Shown here piece after piece: positions 20,755 to 30,524 of a stretch of DNA of 64,000 nt. Location: positions 81,797,527 to 81,861,526 of the forward strand of contig CM059187.1 in NCBI GenBank assembly GCA_030323885.1. The letters are read 5' to 3'. Below the pieces are notes generated by a model. The model was not told the origin of the DNA, searched no databases, and worked only from the letters and a program-made list of their open reading frames with translations. Made by a program: the position numbers and the translations under genes. This stretch comes from Branchipolynoe longqiensis (taxonomy: Eukaryota > Annelida > Polychaeta > Phyllodocida > Polynoidae). Each line of letters opens with the position of its first letter. Position 1 is the first letter of the stretch.

Positions 20755-21306
20755 TCATGGATCTAGGGCCGCTAGTATTTGTCATTTTATTAGGGCCGCT
20801 ATTATTTGTCATTTTCATTAACGAGATGGCTGACATGGTACACACATGCATCCAGATGTTTGCGGATGACACAGAACTATTCATCCATATCAAAGACGAG
20901 TCTGATGTAGCTAGACTGCAAGACGACCTGAATAACCTACAAGCATGGCAGTTGGATCCATGGCAGTTAAGATTTAACCCCAACAAATGCAAAGTGCTCC
21001 ACCTCGGATGAAGCAATCAGAGGGCAAAATATAAAATGTCTACAGCTGCAGGGGAACAGGTAGAGTTGCAGAGCACGGAACTCGAAAAAGACTTGGGGGT
21101 CTGGATATACCCGAGCCTGACCTTTTCTATTCATTGTGGAGACACAGGCTGGGAAAGCCAATAGAACACTCGGCCTCATAAGACGTACTTACACATACCT
21201 GGATGAAGTCAGTCTAGCCAAGCTATACACATCCCTGGTGAGATGCAAGCTAGAATATAGATATCCAGCATGGGCACCAATGTACAGGAAGGACTGTGAA
21301 CTTCTC

Positions 21307-21337
<31 letters not shown>

Positions 21338-21830
21338 GAGGCGCACAACCTGTCTAGTACCAACCCTGAAGAAATTCTCTTATGAAGACCGACTACGAGC
21401 ACTAAACCTGCCAAGCCTATACTACAGAAGGGCCTGCGGAGACCTCATTGAGATCTACAAACACCTCAGCGGAACGTATACAGTAAAAAACTGGTACATC
21501 ATACTCGAGCCAACACACAGTCTGATAACCAGAGGGGATAATAAGAAGATCATCAAACCCAGGACTAACAAGCGAGTTTGTCAAAACTTCCTCACTGAAA
21601 GAGCCGGGAACATTTGGAACAGACTACCAGCTGATGTAGTGAACACCCCAAGCTTAAACTCTTTCAAAGGATGCTTCGATAAGCACTGGGTAAATTATCG
21701 CTACAGTCAGCGCTCGCCGCACGAAAACTATAATTTCACTAGGTCCCACATAACAGGCCAAACCTGCTAACAGGCATTGATGCCTAATTTCTTAAGCAGA
21801 AGAAGATAAGTATAAGTATAAGTAGAGTGT
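20755..21830 (+). pseudogene. CR1/L2-like LINE 3' fragment
   Basis: Part of a non-LTR reverse transcriptase, broken across frames. First frame: 'LGPLLFVIFINEMADMV' (motif B to C linker), 'MFADDTELFIHI' (catalytic ADD), 'NPNKCKVLHLG', then an in-frame TGA at 21009. Next frame from 21136: 'RTLGLIRRTYTYLDEVSLAK'. After a (GA)n expansion at 21308-21332, a third frame: 'YEDRLRALNLPSLYYRR', 'GDLIEIYKHLSG' and 'RAGNIWNRLPADVV'. The 3' end is a (TATAAG)-type tail near 21808-21825. The N-terminal half, including the endonuclease, is missing. Confidence 0.75.
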
Positions 21831-22419
21831 GTGTGGGTCGGGCAGGACAAGAGTTATGGTAATAGGTATATTCTGTTAAGTCACAGCGAGGATGACAAGT
21901 GTATGTGTTTGACTATAATCATGTTTAAATAGATTGGACATTGGCATTCATGGAATCAGTCTCCCACCGAATCCAATATGTAGGTCTATGCACCAGTAAA
22001 CTAAATGCTCTGATGCTTGACATATTATACCACTGGATTATTAATTATTCGAGTTCATCTCAAAATAAAAATAAAAATGTTAATTAAACCAAATCTAAAA
22101 TAATACCATAATACCAATGCGGATTATCTCCATGATCATGAGATCAGTTTGATTTGACTGTACACAATTAGTCATACATGTCGTGACGACTATGCTGAGA
22201 TATCTACTACATATAATTATGTGACTATGCATAACAAAACATGGATTACTTAAACTCATCGTTGAGCTATTTATGTGCCACAGAGGCTGCTCTGTTGCTA
22301 AAATAAAATGGATCCAACACAAATGTTGATTTTGTTTTTCTCCATTAGACAACACTATAAAGTAAACATAGATATTGAATTCCCCAATTGAGTGAGATAA
22401 AATCACACACGCATTCATA
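21831..22419. other. No gene seen
   Basis: Unassigned AT-rich spacer between the LINE tail and an AT array. Confidence 0.4.
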
Positions 22420-22584
22420 CGTATATATATTATATATATTATATATATTATATATATTATATATATTATATATATTATATATATATTATATGTATTATAT
22501 ATATTATATATATTATATATATTATATATATATTATATATTATATATATTATATATATTATATATGATATATATATTATATATA
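22420..22584. repeat. (TATAATAT)n AT array
   Basis: A tandem array of 'atatatattatat' units with small length variants. Likely cruciform-prone. Confidence 0.9.
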
Positions 22585-23283
22585 TTGTGGTGAATGACCA
22601 TGGGGTCATTCGGGGTCATTGCGGGGTGCACGGGTCGGGAAGGCCGTTGGACCCCCCCTCTCCCCCCCTCCCCCGTGGCCGGGGGGGGGGGGGGGGCGGC
22701 GGACTCAAAGGGGGGTACCCACACTCCTCACTGCACCACCCCCCTACTCACTCGACCTACATTCACTGCTCCCTGCCTGCCTGCTGCTCACTGAGCACAC
22801 AACCACTCACACACACCAGCTCCTCCCTAACACACACACCACTGGTCACTCCGCTCCCAACAACAGGACTGACCACACCTAACTTTCTTTACCCACCCAC
22901 CCACTCCGCACTTAATCATAAGAAATTATATATATATTATCATTATACCATACATCGCTATTAATTAACCAGCAATTCACATAATTAATATCGCCATATA
23001 ATATAACAATTATACTAAACAATTACTATAATTACATATCATATTATATTACAATAGGTTATTTATGCTACCCGCTAATAACCACTATATACACATGTCC
23101 ATCGCCTATGCTCATATGTCTCGCCTCACTCATCCCACTCTCATATTTGACCGCGATCACCCCATGACTTTGCTCCATGCAGCCTCCGGCTCGCTCACAT
23201 CATGTAATGCCCCCGGGGGCCGCCCGGAATAAATGCCATGTTATCCCAACGTCATGCCTCCTCGTCCTGTGTACCGATGCTGC
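22585..23283 (+). other. GC-rich island between AT arrays; possible solo LTR
   Basis: It starts TGTGGTGAATG and ends CCGATGCTGCA (TG...CA), about 700 bp. An AATAAA at about 23230 lies near the right end, and AT arrays flank both sides. There is no internal coding sequence and no second copy in the window. TG...CA ends and a polyadenylation signal fit a solo LTR, but a target duplication cannot be read in the AT repeat. Confidence 0.3.
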
Positions 23284-23361
23284 AATGATATATATTATGT
23301 ATATTATATGTATTATATATATTATATATATATTAAATATATTAATATATATTATATATAT
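23284..23361. repeat. AT array
   Basis: 'tatattatatatatt' type array, similar to that at 22420. Confidence 0.85.
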
Positions 23362-23606
23362 GCATGCCAGCTTACATTAGAAATCAATCAAACTGCAGTG
23401 TACAATCATTCAAAAGGCAGCTTGACAAGGTGTTAACAACAATACCAGATTAACCACAGATTCCAGGATACACCTAGCTAACGCCAGCAGATTCAAACTC
23501 ATTACTGCACATGACAAAACTGAACAGAGCATCCTCACCACATGCTGTGAGCCCTGATGGTGGAGCCTCCGACTTGGCCTGAGCATATACCTCAAATACT
23601 CTAATC
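23362..23606 (+). pseudogene. LINE 3' remnant with (TCTAA)n tail
   Basis: 'acaatcattcaaaaggcagc' can be read as the last residues of a CR1/L2 protein ('SFK+QLD' pattern). A 3' UTR-like stretch follows, with a terminal 'ctctaatctaatctata' short tandem tail typical of CR1-like LINEs. Confidence 0.4.
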
Positions 23607-23840
23607 TAATCTATATTATATATATTATATATTATATGTAATATATACCTATATAGTATGCATATTATATATTATATATACAATACATATATTATACATA
23701 TATTATATTATTTTATATAATGTATTATATATATATTATATTTATATATTATAAATATTATATATTATGCATATTATAATATATTATAATATATTATACA
23801 TATATTATATATATATTATATATAGCATATGTTATATATA
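23607..23840. repeat. AT array, degenerate
   Basis: Irregular 'atattatatatatt' repeats. Confidence 0.85.
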
Positions 23841-23919
23841 CATTGATTATGCACGTGTGTATATGCGTGTATTCAATATGAATATATAAATACACATATA
23901 TTTCTACTGATACAATTGG

Positions 23920-24271
23920 TTAAAGCTGCATAGTCCGATGAAAACATCAAATTTTCAAACCTGTAACAATTATCAAGGTTTGATTCTACATATCTAACTA
24001 GATACCGGTACACTTATTAAACATTTGTCGCCACATAGAAGGGAATACTGAGGCAATTTAATATAATATGTTACTGCAAAAGCCTATGGTGTCAGAGTTT
24101 TGGCATGCTTGCCAAAATTAATTTGGCATGTTTGCGCTTCAAATATCTCAAAAGTTTGCCATTTAAATTAACAGTTACATCAAACTACAGTAAGGTAGAT
24201 CATTGCCCACCCTAATATATATATCTCAGAAAATGGCAGAAACTCAAAGCCATCGGACCATGCAACTTTAA
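23920..24271 (+). mobile_element. TTAA-MITE, complete copy
   Basis: It starts TTAA|AGCTGCATAGTCCGATG and ends CATCGGACCATGCAACT|TTAA, so it has 17-bp TIRs between two TTAA sites. The interior has the family words 'aaaacatcaaattttc', 'ttactgcaaaagcctatgg', 'gtcagagttttggcatgc', 'caaatatctcaaaagttt'. TTAA targets are characteristic of piggyBac-type elements. It is about 350 bp with no ORF. Confidence 0.75.
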
Positions 24272-24419
24272 CCAATTGAAGCTAAAGTAATTTAATAGGC
24301 GCATTACTGTCGTAATTTGGGGTTTGGGCGCCTCAGATCCCTGGAATGCATATTGACTCCGACTTATCTAGGTCAACATATATCTCAGAGTCCCCCAGGC
24401 TTCAAACTCAATATAATGA

Positions 24420-24740
24420 CATATCTGTATAGCATAGTAGGTTTAATACATTAACCCCGTTAATATTATATACACATATACACATATGCATAGATAAATA
24501 TATAAATACATATATAAATACATATATAAATACATATATACATATATACAAATATATACACACATACAGGTACACATATAGATATATATACATATATACA
24601 TACACATAGATATACATATATGCACATATATATTGATATGTGTCGATACATGCGCAGAAACACCCCCACGTGTGGGTTTATGTGTAGAACGGGGTAAGCC
24701 CCATCTTGGATGACGATCAGGAATAATCACCCTTTAACCA
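24420..24740. repeat. (ATACATAT)n AT-rich array
   Basis: Irregular 'atacatatataaatacatat' repeats at 24470-24640, followed by non-repetitive sequence. The Tyr/Ile/Cys-rich ORFs here are artefacts. Confidence 0.85.
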
Positions 24741-24742
24741 AA

Positions 24743-24918
24743 AAAAAAATACATATATACCAAGAAAATCTAAAAAAACTAACATAGGCTATTAACCATA
24801 CCAACCAATTATCTATCTGCTATTGAAATGCAGGCAATCAAATACCTTATCAGCAGCCACTGTGTGGTAAGATAACACCAACACTACAACTGGCCAGCAT
24901 TGAAAACAAGCCTGGGTA
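24743..24918 (-). repeat. Inverted-repeat arm, right
   Basis: Reverse complement of 20128-20310. Its inner side begins within a poly-A-rich stretch and its outer side ends exactly where the MITE at 24919 begins ('aagcctgggtac|ccgg'). Confidence 0.75.
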
Positions 24919-25245
24919 CCCGGTGTCGTATTTTCAGCGCCCGGTCATTGTCAGCGGCCTGTCGTGGCTTCTGCACAAGCTCAGCCATGGTACCCGGCAG
25001 TGTTAGGGACCGATTAGGCCGAAATCTATTGAATGCGATCATATTTAACAGAATTACATACTCAAATAATGAAATTTAATTAAATTAACCTTAAATTACA
25101 AGCGATATTAACGTAGCAGCTAGATCAGCGCCGAGTGTAAACAAAACAAATAGCAGTGATCGCCGCAATGTGCGAAAATCCGCGCATGCGCAGAAGCCAC
25201 GACAGGCCGCTGACAATGACAGGGCGCTGAAAATACGACACCGGG
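24919..25245. mobile_element. CCGGTGTCG MITE carrying the shared core (beta)
   Basis: TIRs of about 55 bp: 'cccggtgtcgtattttcagc' at the left and the reverse complement at the right, continuing through 'gtcattgtcagcggcctgtc'. The interior, 24990-25158, is nearly the same as 48443-48619, which sits inside an element with entirely different TIRs. Confidence 0.8.
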
Positions 25246-25380
25246 CTGATAGATACATATACAAAGAAATCTGACAAATTCTAGAAAAATTTGACGAATT
25301 CTAGCTTTTAGATAACCTATGATCTTGGAGTTATTTCGGATCCACACATGGTCTGGGGTTATCTATGATCAAGATGTAAC

Positions 25381-25741
25381 GTGGAGTGTAACATGTTACG
25401 CAAGTATTATTAAAAGCTGAGGCTAGTTTATTCGTTGGTGAAACGGTCCGGTGGGCCGTTGATGCCGACGTGTTGGTGCAGCACTGCGCTGCTTTGATGT
25501 GTTTGGGCAGCCCGGCGCTGCTTTGATGTTACTGGGCTGTGCCTAGCCGGCTCCGGTAGTGCGCCGGGGCCTCGGGCGCCCGCGCGTATTTGCGCAGCAC
25601 TGCGCTGCTTTGATGTGTTGGTGCAGCTCGGCGCCGCTTTGATGTTACTGGGCAGCGCTTAGCCGGCTCCGGTAGCGCTCCGGGGCTTCATGCGCCTGCG
25701 CGACCCTCTATCTGCATTCATTCGGCAGGAAAATTTGCTTT
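25381..25741 (+). repeat. Split repeat A1
   Basis: 361 bp, starting GTGGAGTGTAACATG. Internally it is a tandem duplication with a spacing of about 116 bp: 'gcagcactgcgctgctttga' occurs at 25478 and 25594, followed by matching 'agccggctccggtag' blocks. It is GC-rich at its right half and includes the first possible ATG of gag (25690). Confidence 0.9.
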
Positions 25742-26895
25742 GGTCGGACATGTGTTACGCCCAAGGGAAACGAGTGCAGCCTATCAACATGGGTGTCGAC
25801 CTGTGTCAAGCGTGCGGGGACGAACACGAACTGCCACGCGGAGCAACATGCAAGGTGATCAAAGCAAAGACGTCAAGGCGTACTATTAAGGCTGAACAAT
25901 TGGAGGACGAGGATGAATCAGTGCCAAGTACGGCCCTGGACGACGCGACTGACAGACTACAGGGAATGTCGATCGGCGAGTTGCCTAAATGGAAGGAGGC
26001 GACGGGTAACTGGTCTAAAGGGGTCGACGTGGAAGCCGATGAGGAGGAAATCGAGCTGCGCCGCAAATTGGCGCAACGAGTGTTGGAACGTCGCAAGGCA
26101 AAATTGCGAGCGGAACTGGAAAAGGATCTAAGCTCCAAGGACGAAAACGTGGCGGTGCGCAAAACGCGCAGTAAACACAAGGAAAAGAAATACAAAAAGA
26201 AGAAGCAGAAGGTGGACCGTCGTCGGAAGGAAAAATCGGCCTCGAGAGACAGTGACTCAAGCCCAAGCAGTGATTCGTCGAGCTCGTCGTCCGACAGCTC
26301 GTCATCCGACACCGACAGCAGCACGGAACGCAGCAGAGAACGCAGGAGGCGCCGTCGGAAAAAACGCAGTAAGTTCGCCCTGGATAAATATACAAAGGGG
26401 AGGAAAAATGTGAACAATGTCAACTATAATGAACTAATGTACGCAGCTTGTTTGTGGGGATCGAAGAGGGCGAAGAAAGCTGGTATGGATATCGATGCGC
26501 TAATGGGCTATCTCGGCCATCTTGCTTATATGTGCATGCATGCGACGACGAACAACTATGCAGATGAAGCGTACAGAGGGTATGATAGGGCGATACGGGA
26601 GAAGGCGAAGGAGAAGGGTTTGCGAGCGTTCAAGATGGGGGACAACGGCCTATCGTTGCTACACTTCAACATGGACAACTCAAAATCGTACAAAGATGGC
26701 AGAAAACATAAGGTAGTCTACAGCAAGGAAGGTGATGACAAGAGAAATGCCGCCCACAAGGTGAAGGGTGCGTGTTTCGCGCACAACTATAATAAGGACG
26801 GTTGTACCCGCGAGAAATGCGCGTGGGACCACCACTGTCTGACGTGCCGCAGTAAGAGTCACGTGGCGGAGGCATGCCCTCAGAAAAAATACTGA
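25690..26895 (+). CDS. Gag-like protein of the Ngaro/PAT element
   Basis: Nucleic-acid-binding structural protein of the retrotransposon, 401 codons from the ATG at 25690. Later in-frame starts are at 25750 and 25789; the last (MGVDLCQACGDEHELP) may be the true one because 25690 lies inside the A repeat. It has an N-terminal Cys cluster, an acidic region (about 70-110), a Lys/Arg-rich charged stretch (about 150-185), a Ser/Asp run (about 185-215) and an Arg run (about 216-227). A folded central part follows. The C terminus (about 362-396) has a C-x9-C-x4-C-x3-H finger followed by a C-x2-C-x4-H-x4-C zinc knuckle, a pairing known from DIRS/Ngaro Gags. The stop is TGA followed by CTA. Confidence 0.85.
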   Translation: MRLRDPLSAFIRQENLLWSDMCYAQGKRVQPINMGVDLCQACGDEHELPRGATCKVIKAKTSRRTIKAEQLEDEDESVPSTALDDATDRLQGMSIGELPKWKEATGNWSKGVDVEADEEEIELRRKLAQRVLERRKAKLRAELEKDLSSKDENVAVRKTRSKHKEKKYKKKKQKVDRRRKEKSASRDSDSSPSSDSSSSSSDSSSSDTDSSTERSRERRRRRRKKRSKFALDKYTKGRKNVNNVNYNELMYAACLWGSKRAKKAGMDIDALMGYLGHLAYMCMHATTNNYADEAYRGYDRAIREKAKEKGLRAFKMGDNGLSLLHFNMDNSKSYKDGRKHKVVYSKEGDDKRNAAHKVKGACFAHNYNKDGCTREKCAWDHHCLTCRSKSHVAEACPQKKY

Positions 26896-27375
26896 CTATT
26901 AAAACACGGTTACGCGGGAAACATTGAGCGGGAAGTTGGCACTAGTGAAGCCGCCAGTAGTGACCAGGCGGCATCGGCCATTGGCGATTACGTCGGTAAT
27001 CGGGGAGGTGATGCAGCCATCGGGCGGCGTTATCACTGTATACACGGGGAAGGCGGGACGGACGCGACGGCTAATCCTAGCGCTGAGCTAAGTAAAGGAA
27101 GCGAAAACGCGCAGCAAAGGAAATCGCGTCTGAGGGGAAGACACAAAAAGGAGGAGACGACGGCTGTCTACACACACCCGGGCAGGGATCTCGTGGTTGA
27201 GACTGCTACCGGGCGCAACCTCAACTACAAAGGGCTCGGCCCGAACAATGGGGACATAGGGGATGGTCGCACTTCCTATACCACCGGCGTGTCGCATAGG
27301 GAAGTGCCTAATCGGAACGAGGACTGGTGCAGGGTGATTAGCCCAGAACCAGCCCGGGCAGGGAGGGTGAGCTGA
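26896..27375 (+). other. Gag-frame extension after the UGA-CUA stop
   Basis: The reading frame of gag stays open for 160 codons after its TGA. It is rich in Gly, Arg, Asn and Glu and has no recognisable domain; the only ATG in frame is at 27193. The gag stop context is TGA CTA, a known readthrough-prone context in animals and viruses. The extension overlaps the RT frame by 34 bases (27342-27375). Either a readthrough product, or a linker whose start was lost. Expression is inference. Confidence 0.45.
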
Positions 27376-28445
27376 TATGCACCCTATGGGTCGCCGACAG
27401 GGAAAGTCGCCACACATGGTCTGAACATTACATAGACATACTCCCTGAGTGCACTATGGGTTATTGTAACTGTGTCTACAATATTGATGGGGCGTTGGCC
27501 CAAATAAAACCTTGTCGTGTTTTTTCTGAATGCTTCTGTAGGGGCGATCTGGACCCAGATTGGGAATATGTATTGCGAGGCGCATGCTTCGGATTTAGGG
27601 TTATTGACGAGTCATGTGACAGTAGCTATAATAAGGCAAACTACGGATCAATAACAAAAGGTGAGGTCGGTGTTGAAATGTGTGGTAGGCTGCAAGCAGA
27701 AATTGATGAACAAATATTAACTGTTGTTGATAATCCTTGTGTATGTATTCACGGCCTAGGAGCTGTACCTAAGGGTCATGATGATTTCAGGGCTATCGTG
27801 GACTGCTCGAGTCCCGATGGCGTCTGTGTAAACGAACACACAAGTAGCTGTCGAGCAAACTTCTCTTATAATTTGGTAGAGTCGGTCACTGAAATGCTGC
27901 AGGAGGGGGACTACCTAGCAACAGTCGACATAAGTAACGCGCATAGAGCTGTGAGCATCCACCCTACATCTAGGGACAAACAGGGCTTGGCATGGGACTT
28001 TGGGGAAGGCACACTCTACTTACGGGATAATTGCTTGTGCATGGGACTGAGTAGCAGTCCGTATGTTTTCTCCAAAGTGAGTGACATGATAGTTCGGTGC
28101 ATGGTTAGGGAGGGATACGTGAAATGCGTAAACTACCTAGATGACTTCTGCGTGGTAGCACACACAGAGAGGGAATGCAAAGAGGCGCAATATGCGTTGG
28201 TGAGAATATTGCGCAGGCTAGGGTTCTATGTAAGCTACAAAAAACTTGTATGCCCGGGACAAATCGTACGTTTTCTGGGAATCGACGTAGAATCGGTGGT
28301 TATGGAATTAAGACTACCATTGGATAAATTAGAAAAGTTACTCATAATCCTTAGCAGTTTCCTACGCAGACGGGAGTGCTCGCTCACTGTTGTAAGGTCA
28401 TCCACGGGGGTCGAACCTTTTCACGTCGTGTCTATGATTTGGTAG
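27342..28445 (+). CDS. Reverse transcriptase domain of the Ngaro/PAT element
   Basis: The frame is open from 27342, with its first ATG at 27456 (329 residues). It is in the -1 frame relative to gag. RT motifs by residue from that ATG: 'HGLGAVPKGHDDFRAIVD' (99-116), 'LATVDISNAHR' (motif A, Asp158), 'CMGLSSSPYVFSKVSD' (motif B, 195-210), 'VNYLDDF' (catalytic Asp229 and Asp230), 'LGFYVSYKK' (255-263) and 'VRFLGI' (271-276). This order is typical of DIRS/Ngaro RTs. After 'FLRRREC' the frame runs into an unrelated tail. The expected thumb sequence resumes in another frame at 28376, suggesting a small deletion with frame change. Confidence 0.88.
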   Translation, partial: PRTSPGREGELICTLWVADRESRHTWSEHYIDILPECTMGYCNCVYNIDGALAQIKPCRVFSECFCRGDLDPDWEYVLRGACFGFRVIDESCDSSYNKANYGSITKGEVGVEMCGRLQAEIDEQILTVVDNPCVCIHGLGAVPKGHDDFRAIVDCSSPDGVCVNEHTSSCRANFSYNLVESVTEMLQEGDYLATVDISNAHRAVSIHPTSRDKQGLAWDFGEGTLYLRDNCLCMGLSSSPYVFSKVSDMIVRCMVREGYVKCVNYLDDFCVVAHTERECKEAQYALVRILRRLGFYVSYKKLVCPGQIVRFLGIDVESVVMELRLPLDKLEKLLIILSSFLRRRECSLTVVRSSTGVEPFHVVSMIW

Positions 28446-29068
28446 CATCCGTGACTAAAAGCACACACCGGGCACGGCTCAATGAGGAGTTCAGGTTGGA
28501 CTTAAAGTGGTGGGTGGAGTTTGCCAGCACCTTCAACGGGAAGGCCAAGATAATCAAATCAATGGAACCGTGCATCTCGGTGTACAGTGACGCGTCACTC
28601 TCAGGGTTCGGGGCCACACACGGTGAGGACTGGCTAGCGGGTGCTTTCAAATTAACTAATGCAAGGGAGTTAGAAAAGTGGCTAGGACACCACTACGCCG
28701 ACGCGAAAGATGGGGGCTGCAAGACAGATAACATTAACGTGTTAGAGTTATGGCCTATCCTGGCAGGGGTGCGTAGGTGGGGCCATCTATGGGAAAACAG
28801 AACTGTAGTATTTGTGACCGACAACACACAGGTAAGAGCGGCTCTCAATACAGGTAGAAGTAAAAACAAAACCACGATGACCTGGTTAAGACTGATATTC
28901 TGGTTATCGATCAAACACAACTTCGATGTGCAAGCAGTTTACATAAACACCCGAAACAATATCATCTGTGACAGCCTAAGCAGGTTGGAAGCATACAAAA
29001 ACATTGCGTGCATACGAGATGCAGACGTCGGGAAAACAATGTGCTGCCAGGAACTCTTTTTCTGTTAA
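28376..29068 (+). CDS. RNase H domain of the Ngaro/PAT element
   Basis: Continuation of the RT polyprotein in another frame; the first codon is GTG, so it is unlikely to start independently. It begins with the RT-thumb block 'HCCKVIHGGRTFSRRVYDLV' and then 'EFRLDLKWW'. The RNase H domain follows with all four acidic residues: Asp72 ('YSDAS'), Glu124 ('NVLELW'), Asp149 ('VTDNT') and Asp199 ('ICDSLSR'). It removes the RNA of the RNA-DNA hybrid. The frame ends in a TAA inside the overlap with the recombinase frame (29008-29068). Confidence 0.87.
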   Translation: MLAHCCKVIHGGRTFSRRVYDLVASVTKSTHRARLNEEFRLDLKWWVEFASTFNGKAKIIKSMEPCISVYSDASLSGFGATHGEDWLAGAFKLTNARELEKWLGHHYADAKDGGCKTDNINVLELWPILAGVRRWGHLWENRTVVFVTDNTQVRAALNTGRSKNKTTMTWLRLIFWLSIKHNFDVQAVYINTRNNIICDSLSRLEAYKNIACIRDADVGKTMCCQELFFC

Positions 29069-30037
29069 TTCCAGACTGGGAACGCTTACACCGGGAGTGT
29101 GCTCAATACGAAGATGCTCACCAAGAGCAATCGACGAAGATTACTAGATCTGTACAAATTAAGGCGTACCTTGAATTTTGGGAAATATTTCTCGAACAGT
29201 TATCACCATATCCTTGTTCTTCATCTCAAGCATGTCTGTACGTCTCCTTTCTTGCGAGGCGCATGTGCTACAACTCAGTTAGGCAGTACCTTAGCGCGCT
29301 AAGCAACCATCTGAAGGACCGAGGCATGAGTCCGATCGACTACTCAAGCCACAGGTTGAAAAAGTGCTTGGCGGGAATTCGTAGGACCCTAGGTGATATG
29401 CCAAAGCAAGCTGCCCCGCTACTCCCAAATAATCTAAGGTCAATATTTAATGTAATGTTAGACACCAGGGGTCATGTAGCTGTGAGGGCGGCCATGCTAG
29501 TCTCTTTTAGGGCACTCCTACGAAAATGTCACGTATCCGAGTCTAACGCAGCACTAACAAGAGCAGATTTAGTTTTTTATGAGTGGGGCATGATGGTGAG
29601 AATAAGAAAGTCGAAGACAATACAGTACAAGGAACGGGTACACCTGATACCGGTAGCAAAAGTAGCCGAGGAGGGGTAATGCGCCGTGCACTGGGTACGG
29701 AGACACTTCCGGGACATGGCAGCCGGTGGGGATGCACACGCATTTAGGCTACCCAGGGGGGGCTACATCGGTATCGATGCCATACTCCTTCTACTTATCA
29801 TCTATAAGGCTCTTATGCGCGCGGGCAGGCATGAACCCGTCAGAATTCTCGACGCACAGCCTAAGGAGAGGGGGAGCCACATTCCTATGACTATGCGGTG
29901 CGTCGATCCTTGAAATAAAAGAAAGAGGTGACTGGAAATCAGATGCAGTATTTGAGTACCTGAAGGCGCCTCTTCAGGAGAGATTAGCAAGGGACCTTAG
30001 AGTGGCCGCGTTATTGGCAGCGGTAGATATTCGCTAG
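29008..30037 (+). pseudogene. Tyrosine recombinase of the Ngaro/PAT element, broken
   Basis: Integrase of the lambda/Cre type, which inserts the circular DNA without target duplication. The first frame (29008-29679) has a SAM-like N domain ('SVRQYLSALSNHLKDRG') and the box I arginine in 'SFRALLRKCHV'. An in-frame TAA at 29677 interrupts; the same frame continues ('HWVRRHFRDM', 'AFRLPRGGYIG') to about 29840. After a one-base shift the box II 'THSLRRGGATF' follows, then a TGA at 29888-29890 (context TGA CTA). The tyrosine block 'RGDWKSDAVFEYL' ends at TAG 30035-30037. All catalytic R, H-x-x-R and Y motifs are visible, but three breaks divide them. Confidence 0.88.
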
Positions 30038-30055
30038 CTGGGTTTTGGTGGGTTT

Positions 30056-30149
30056 GGGCCTTTAGAGGTACCAGCCAGAGGAATGACTCATCCATCTATA
30101 TATTATACTATGTTTGTTGCCTTTCTGTTTTCCGTCGCGTACTAATAAT
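30056..30149 (+). repeat. Split repeat B1
   Basis: 94 bp, identical to B2. It contains a TATA-like 'ctatatattatacta', which may serve as a promoter in the joined circle (inference). Confidence 0.9.
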
Positions 30150-30510
30150 GTGGAGTGTAACATGTTACGCAAGTATTATTAAAAGCTGAAGCTAGTTTAT
30201 TCGTTGGTGAAACGGTCCGGTGGGCCGTTGATGCCGACGTGTTGGTGCAGCACTGCGCTGCTTTGATGTGTTTGGGCAGCCCGGCGCTGCTGTGATGTTA
30301 CTTGGCTGTGCCTAGCCGGCTCCGGTAGCGCGCCGGGGCCTCGGGCGCCCGCGCGTATTTGCGCAGCACTGCGCTGCTTTGATGTGTTGGTGCAGCTCGG
30401 CGCCGCTTTAATGTTACTGGGCAGCGCCTAGCTGGCTCCGGTAGCGCTCCGGGGCTTCATGCGCCTGCGCGACCCTCTATCTGCATTCATTCGGCAGGAA
30501 AATTTGCTTT
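30150..30510 (+). repeat. Split repeat A2
   Basis: 361 bp, 7 differences from A1. It abuts B1 with no spacer and carries a non-coding duplicate of the first 17 or so gag codons. Confidence 0.92.
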
Positions 30511-30524
30511 TTGATTAAACGGAG

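Noticed and set aside
25806..26423. 205-codon minus-strand ORF opposite gag
   Set aside because: Shadow of the compositionally biased gag (Ser/Arg/Lys runs); no similarity.
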